From Nocardioides antri (GTDB lineage: Bacteria; Actinomycetota; Actinomycetes; Propionibacteriales; Nocardioidaceae), in assembly GCF_008373765.1 (NCBI RefSeq), contig NZ_VUJW01000010.1, positions 1 through 64,000 of the forward strand: a DNA stretch of 64,000 nucleotides, given 5' to 3'. Positions 60,020 through 64,000 of the stretch are shown in pieces. The first letter of the stretch is position 1; each line of letters starts with the position of its first letter. The position numbers and the translations under genes were made by a program. A model generated the notes under the pieces. The model saw only the letters and a list, made by a program, of their open reading frames with translations, did no database searches and was not told the origin of the DNA.

Positions 60020-61519
60020 ATGACCAGTGCCCGCACCTACGAGGTCCGCACCTACGGGTGCCAGATGAACGTCCACGACTCCGAGCGACTCTCGGGGCTG
60101 CTGGAGGACGCGGGCTACGTCCGGCATCAAGCGGGGGCCGACGGCGACCAGGCGGCCTGTGCTGATGTGGTCGTCTTCAACACCTGCGCCGTGCGGGAGA
60201 ACGCCGACAACAAGCTCTACGGCAACCTCTCCCACCTGGCGCCGATCAAGGCCGCCAACCCGCAGATGCAGATTGCTGTCGGCGGCTGCCTCGCCCAGAA
60301 GGACCGCTCGACCATCACGGCCAAGGCGCCCTACGTCGACGTGGTCTTCGGGACCCACAACATCGGCTCGCTGCCGGTCCTGCTCGAGCGCGCGCGGGTG
60401 CAGGAGGAGGCTCAGGTCGAGATCCTCGAGTCGCTCGAGGTCTTCCCGTCGACGCTGCCGACCAAGCGGGAGAGCGCCTACGCCGCGTGGGTGTCGGTGT
60501 CGGTCGGCTGCAACAACACCTGCACGTTCTGCATCGTCCCGAGCCTGCGTGGCAAGGAGAAGGACCGCCGGCCGGGGGAGATCCTCGCCGAGATCGAGGC
60601 CCTGGTCGCCGAGGGCGTCTCCGAGATCACCCTGCTGGGCCAGAACGTCAACAGCTACGGCGTCGAGTTCGGCGACCGGCAGGCGTTCTCCAAGCTGCTG
60701 CGCGCGTGCGGCGGCATCGAGGGACTGGAGCGGGTGCGCTTCACCTCGCCGCACCCCGCCGAGTTCACCGACGACGTCATCGAGGCGATGGCCGAGACGC
60801 CGAACGTGATGCCGCAGCTCCACATGCCACTGCAGTCCGGCTCCGACCGGATGCTGAAGGCGATGCGCCGGTCCTACCGGCAGTCGAAGTACCTCGGCAT
60901 CATCGAGCGGGTCCGGGCTGCGATGCCGGACGCCGCCATCACGACCGACATCATCGTGGGCTTCCCGGGCGAGACCGAGGAGGACTTCCAGGCCACGCTC
61001 GACGTGGTCCGGCAGGCGCGGTTCTCCGGCGCGTTCACGTTCCAGTACTCCAAGCGCCCTGGCACGCCGGCGGCCGTCCTCGACGACCAGGTCCCGCCCG
61101 AGGTCGTGAAGGACCGCTACAACCGGCTCGTCGACCTCGTCAACCAGATCGCGTGGGACGAGAACAAGCTCCTCGTCGGGCGCGAGGTCGAGCTCATGGT
61201 CGCCGAGGGCGAGGGACGCAAGGACGCCGCCACCCACCGGCTCTCCGGCCGCGGCCCCGACAACCGGCTCGTCCACTTCGAGGCGGACTTCTCCGCGGTT
61301 GAGGGCGAGGCCCGGCCCGGCGACCTGGTCACGGTCGGCATCACGTACGCCGCCCCGCACCACCTGGTGGCGGACGGACCCGTGCGCGCGCTGCGTCGTA
61401 CCCGCTCGGGCGACGCCTGGGCCCCCCGGCAGGGCCGGGCCGCACCGGTCGGTGTCGGCCTCGGCATGCCGACCGTCGGCGTACCCGCACCGCTGCCCGA
61501 CGCGCCTGCCTGCGGCTGA
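60020..61519 (+). CDS. miaB: tRNA-2-methylthio-N6-dimethylallyladenosine synthase MiaB
   Basis: A 499-residue radical SAM methylthiotransferase. The N-terminal cluster uses C14 (YGCQMN), C56 (NTCAVRENA) and C90 (GGCLAQ). The radical SAM cluster uses C164, C168 and C171 ([10 protein letters not shown]). [15 protein letters not shown] is the GFPGET motif. A TRAM domain (about 375-440) binds tRNA. It adds a methylthio group to i6A37, which MiaA (at the right edge) makes. ATG 60020 is the first start near the conserved N-terminus. The last 50 residues are a Pro-rich tail not in all homologues. Confidence 0.96.
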   Translation: MTSARTYEVRTYGCQMNVHDSERLSGLLEDAGYVRHQAGADGDQAACADVVVFNTCAVRENADNKLYGNLSHLAPIKAANPQMQIAVGGCLAQKDRSTITAKAPYVDVVFGTHNIGSLPVLLERARVQEEAQVEILESLEVFPSTLPTKRESAYAAWVSVSVGCNNTCTFCIVPSLRGKEKDRRPGEILAEIEALVAEGVSEITLLGQNVNSYGVEFGDRQAFSKLLRACGGIEGLERVRFTSPHPAEFTDDVIEAMAETPNVMPQLHMPLQSGSDRMLKAMRRSYRQSKYLGIIERVRAAMPDAAITTDIIVGFPGETEEDFQATLDVVRQARFSGAFTFQYSKRPGTPAAVLDDQVPPEVVKDRYNRLVDLVNQIAWDENKLLVGREVELMVAEGEGRKDAATHRLSGRGPDNRLVHFEADFSAVEGEARPGDLVTVGITYAAPHHLVADGPVRALRRTRSGDAWAPRQGRAAPVGVGLGMPTVGVPAPLPDAPACG

Positions 61520-61537
61520 CCTGCCTACGATCGGCAG

Positions 61538-62266
61538 GTGCCTGCCGACGCTCCGACGATCCTCGCCACCTCAGGTGGCGCCGTGCCCGCCGACCGGATC
61601 CGGTGGTCGGTCGGCCCGCTGACCCGCTACGCGGTCGAGCTCTCGGGCGTGACCGGTCGTGCCCCGCGGGTGTGCTTCCTGCCGACGGCCAGTGGGGACA
61701 ACCCGCAGCTCGTCCGCGACTTCTACGACATGGCGCAGGAGGCGGGGTTCCGCGGCTCGCACCTGCAGCTCTTCACCATGCCGAACGTCGAGGACATGCG
61801 GGAGCTGCTGCTCGGCCAGGACGTGATCTGGGTGTGGGGCGGCAGCGTCGCCGGCCTGCTCGCGATGTGGGAGCTGCACGGCGTCGGTGACCTGATGCGC
61901 GAGGCGTGGCAGGCGGGCGTCGTGCTGACCGGGGTGTCGGCGGGCTCGATCTGTTGGCACGTCGGCGGCACGACCGACTCGTTCGGTCCGGACCTGCGGC
62001 CGGTCACCAACGGGCTCGGGCTGGTCCCCTACTCCAACGGCGTGCACTACGACTCCGAGGAGCAGCGACGCCCGGTCTTCCAGTCGCTGATCGCCGACGG
62101 CACGCTGCCGAACGGCTACGCGACCGACGACGGCGTCGGCGTGCTCTACCGCGGCACCGAGTTCGTCGAGGCGCTGACGGAGAAGGAGGACAAGGCGGCC
62201 TACTTCGTCGAGCGGGGGCCGGACGGCGCGGTCGAGACGCGGCTCCCGACCCGGCTGCTGCGCTGA
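61538..62266 (+). CDS. peptidase E (family S51)
   Basis: A 242-residue class I glutamine-amidotransferase-like hydrolase of the S51 dipeptidase E group. Start LATSGGAVPAD, then VCFLPTASGDNPQLVRDFYD, IWVWGGSVAGLLAMWE, and the nucleophile motif GVSAGSICWHVGG (Ser in SAGS). It splits Asp-X dipeptides or related molecules. GTG 61538 is 18 bp from the miaB stop. Its stop shares one base with the start of the next gene. Confidence 0.88.
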   Translation: MPADAPTILATSGGAVPADRIRWSVGPLTRYAVELSGVTGRAPRVCFLPTASGDNPQLVRDFYDMAQEAGFRGSHLQLFTMPNVEDMRELLLGQDVIWVWGGSVAGLLAMWELHGVGDLMREAWQAGVVLTGVSAGSICWHVGGTTDSFGPDLRPVTNGLGLVPYSNGVHYDSEEQRRPVFQSLIADGTLPNGYATDDGVGVLYRGTEFVEALTEKEDKAAYFVERGPDGAVETRLPTRLLR

Positions 62267-63168
62267 TGGATCCCTTCTCGGCCGCGGGCGTGTCGCTGAC
62301 CCCGCTCGAGGGAGGCTGGTCGGGCGAGACGTTCCTCGCCGAGGCGGGCGGCGAGCGGACCGTCGTGCGCATCTATGCGGACCCGCGGCACCCGGAGCAC
62401 GCGGCCGAGATCGCCGCCTCGCTGCTGCGGCTCGTACGCGGCCTGCTGCCGGTGCCGCAGGTGCGGGAGGTACGACGACCCGACCCTGCTGCCGGCATGC
62501 CCGCGCTCCTGGTGACCGAGCTCCTCCCGGGGGAGCGGGCCGACCTGCTGGTCCCGGCGCTCGACGCCGACGGGCTGGGCCGGGTCGGCGCCGCGCTGGG
62601 CGAGGTGGCCGCGGTGCTGGCCGGGATGCCGACCTTGCGTGGCGGGATGTTCGTCGACCGCGACCTCCGCATCGAGCCGTTCGACATGGACCTCGTCGGC
62701 TGGGTCGAGCGGCATCGCGACGACCTGGAGCGGATGGACTGGCACCGTGGCGAGGTCGAGGACCTGCTGCGGATCGCGGAGCGTGCGCAGGCGCGGCTCG
62801 ACACGGTCGACCGCACGAGCCTGGTCCACTCCGACCTCAACCCGAAGAACGTGCTCCTCGATCCCGGGACGCTGGCGGTGACCGGGGTGCTCGACTGGGA
62901 GTTCACGCACAGCGGCCACCCGTTCACGGACCTCGGGAACCTGCTGCGCTTCGAGCGCGCGCCGTCGTACGTCGCGGGCGTGCTCTCCGCCTGGGAGTCC
63001 CGGCACGGCACCCCTGCCGACGACGCGCTGGACCTCGCCCGGGCAGCGGACCTGGTGGCGCTCGTCGACCTCGCCGCCCGCAGCGGCTCGAACCCGGTCG
63101 CGACCCGCGCCGAGACCCATCTGCGCGCGATCGTCGACCAGGCCGACTGGCACGCCGTCCCGGACTGA
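62266..63168 (+). CDS. APH-like small-molecule kinase
   Basis: A 300-residue kinase of the aminoglycoside phosphotransferase superfamily. It has LEGGWSGETFLAEAGGERTVVRIYA at the nucleotide loop, the catalytic LVHSDLNPKNVLLDP (HxDxxxxN), and GVLDWEFTHSGHPFTDLGNLLRFE (D of the DFG-like site). The family phosphorylates sugars, aminoglycosides, choline or homoserine; substrate not known. Stop/start overlap (TGATG) with peptidase E. Confidence 0.86.
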   Translation: MDPFSAAGVSLTPLEGGWSGETFLAEAGGERTVVRIYADPRHPEHAAEIAASLLRLVRGLLPVPQVREVRRPDPAAGMPALLVTELLPGERADLLVPALDADGLGRVGAALGEVAAVLAGMPTLRGGMFVDRDLRIEPFDMDLVGWVERHRDDLERMDWHRGEVEDLLRIAERAQARLDTVDRTSLVHSDLNPKNVLLDPGTLAVTGVLDWEFTHSGHPFTDLGNLLRFERAPSYVAGVLSAWESRHGTPADDALDLARAADLVALVDLAARSGSNPVATRAETHLRAIVDQADWHAVPD

Positions 63169-63175
63169 GGTTGTT

Positions 63176-63661
63176 CTAGAACCCGTGGTGGGTCAGCGGT
63201 GGCACCGCGCCGGCGCGGAGCGCCTCGAGCACGACGAGCTCGTGCGGCACGACCGGCTCGGGGAGAGCGTCGAGCGGGAACCACCGCAGGTCGGCGCACT
63301 TGGCGGGCTCGACGATCCGCGGCTCGCCCGACCATGAGCGGGAAGCGAAGAAGAAGTCGATCCGCTCGTCGATGGGCAGGTCGTGCGCCGTACGCTGCAT
63401 CGCGGTCAGGAACTCCAGGCCGAGGTCGGCGACGTCGACCTCCTCCTGTGCCTCGCGCCGGGCGGCTGCCTCAGCGGTCTCGCCGCGCTCGACGTGGCCG
63501 GCGGCGGCAGCCGCCCAGTGCTCGTCCATGTAGCCGGTGCCGCGCCGCAGCTGGAGCAGCACCTCGGTGACCGCGCGGTCGATCTCCCGCAGGAAGAAGA
63601 CGTACGACGCGGGGACGACCACGAAGCGTTCCGCGCCTGTGGCCGGGTCCTGAACAGTCAC
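63176..63661 (-). CDS. NUDIX hydrolase
   Basis: A 161-residue NUDIX protein. The box [23 protein letters not shown] fits Gx5Ex7REUxEExGU, with Asp in place of the last Gly. [39 protein letters not shown] is the usual opening and [33 protein letters not shown] the close. It hydrolyses nucleoside diphosphates linked to another group. GTG 63661 is divergent from miaA, 35 bp apart, and convergent with the APH-like gene. Confidence 0.88.
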   Translation of the reverse strand: MTVQDPATGAERFVVVPASYVFFLREIDRAVTEVLLQLRRGTGYMDEHWAAAAAGHVERGETAEAAARREAQEEVDVADLGLEFLTAMQRTAHDLPIDERIDFFFASRSWSGEPRIVEPAKCADLRWFPLDALPEPVVPHELVVLEALRAGAVPPLTHHGF

Positions 63662-63696
63662 CGGCCAACCGTAGACGACCTTGGCAGACTGCCCTC

Positions 63697-64000
63697 ATGG
63701 AGCCGGTGATCCCGATCGTGGCCATCGTCGGCCCCACCGCGGCGGGCAAGACAGGCCTCTCGCTCGACCTCGCGGAGCGGCTCGGTGGCGAGGTCGTCAA
63801 CACCGACGCGATGCAGCTCTACCGCGGCATGGACATCGGTACGGCGAAGCTCCCGGTCGCCGAGCGCCGCGGCATCCCGCACCACCTGCTCGATCTGCTG
63901 ACCGTGCGCGACCCGGCGACGGTCGCGGAGTTCCAGGGCTGGGCGCGCACCGTGATCGCGGACCTGCGTGCCGGGGGCAGGCCGCCGGTCCTGGTCGGCG
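63697..64000 (+). CDS. miaA: tRNA dimethylallyltransferase MiaA (5' part only)
   Basis: The first 101 residues of MiaA; the gene continues past the right edge. The P-loop is [21 protein letters not shown], then [21 protein letters not shown] (substrate and tRNA contact) and [22 protein letters not shown]. It adds the dimethylallyl group to A37 of tRNAs reading U-starting codons, preparing them for MiaB, encoded 2.2 kb upstream. The usual miaB and miaA neighbours are here separated by three other genes. Confidence 0.96.
   Translation, partial: MEPVIPIVAIVGPTAAGKTGLSLDLAERLGGEVVNTDAMQLYRGMDIGTAKLPVAERRGIPHHLLDLLTVRDPATVAEFQGWARTVIADLRAGGRPPVLVG

Noticed and set aside
59912-61363. A 483-codon minus-strand open frame opposite miaB
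   Set aside because: miaB on the other strand is certain; the frame has no ribosome site or known domain.

Overview
The window is about 64 kb of very GC-rich DNA. It has frequent GTG starts, many 1-4 bp stop/start overlaps, F420/LLM-type oxidoreductases, a FurA-KatG pair, a SigB/SigF-type sigma factor, a Pmt mannosyltransferase, a resuscitation-promoting factor and a GluABCD transporter. Together these point to an actinobacterial chromosome, most likely Nocardioidaceae (Nocardioides-like); the genus is an inference. I see no tRNA, rRNA, CRISPR array, phage or complete insertion sequence.

Layout. (1) 0.3-6.8 kb is an accessory redox/regulatory block: Rrf2 regulator, NIPSNAP protein, AzoR with an SMR exporter, SGNH hydrolase with TetR, GNAT, and an LLM monooxygenase with a second TetR. 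Two promoters here, for azoR and for the LLM gene, carry the same split operator. (2) 6.8-11.6 kb holds a MalY-type lyase, a Ser/Thr kinase, a frameshifted remnant, an acyltransferase, an SRPBCC protein and a TetR. (3) 11.6-18.3 kb is a catabolic block: patatin hydrolase, Baeyer-Villiger-type monooxygenase and SDR in one overlapping operon, then two divergent units (SDR-LLM and EthD-LLM) separated by a KstR-consensus operator. (4) 18.4-24.4 kb has a two-component system whose kinase is fused to a DUF4153/DUF4173-like membrane region, then furA-katG with a strong terminator. (5) 24.5-32.3 kb starts with a sigma-B/F-family factor that has its own class of promoter. It continues with small stress-type genes: Zn-alcohol dehydrogenase, CDGSH protein, haem-oxygenase-like protein, PAS-ANTAR regulator, GSP39-type SDR, DUF6328 and DUF7218. 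(6) 32.3-42.5 kb is conserved housekeeping: pmt, rsmI, tatD, rpfB-like, rsmA, ispE and an ABC-F ATPase. A small GIY-YIG nuclease flanked on both sides by REP-like repeats interrupts it. (7) 42.6-46.7 kb has a MarR regulator, hydrolase, methyltransferase, a decayed VOC gene, a cysteine-rich mini-protein and a tandem lipoprotein pair. (8) 46.7-55.9 kb is one long minus-strand surface-polysaccharide cluster that includes two coiled-coil proteins. (9) 56.1-64 kb has a DUF4442 protein, the gluABCD glutamate transporter, miaB, peptidase E, an APH-like kinase, a NUDIX hydrolase and the start of miaA, which runs off the right edge.

Working together: many transcripts are self-contained regulator/enzyme units with recognisable palindromic operators (TetR x3, MarR, KstR-like, FurA). 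Small palindromic repeats occur between genes at 34 kb. Related short pieces appear to lie inside the ends of at least three genes.
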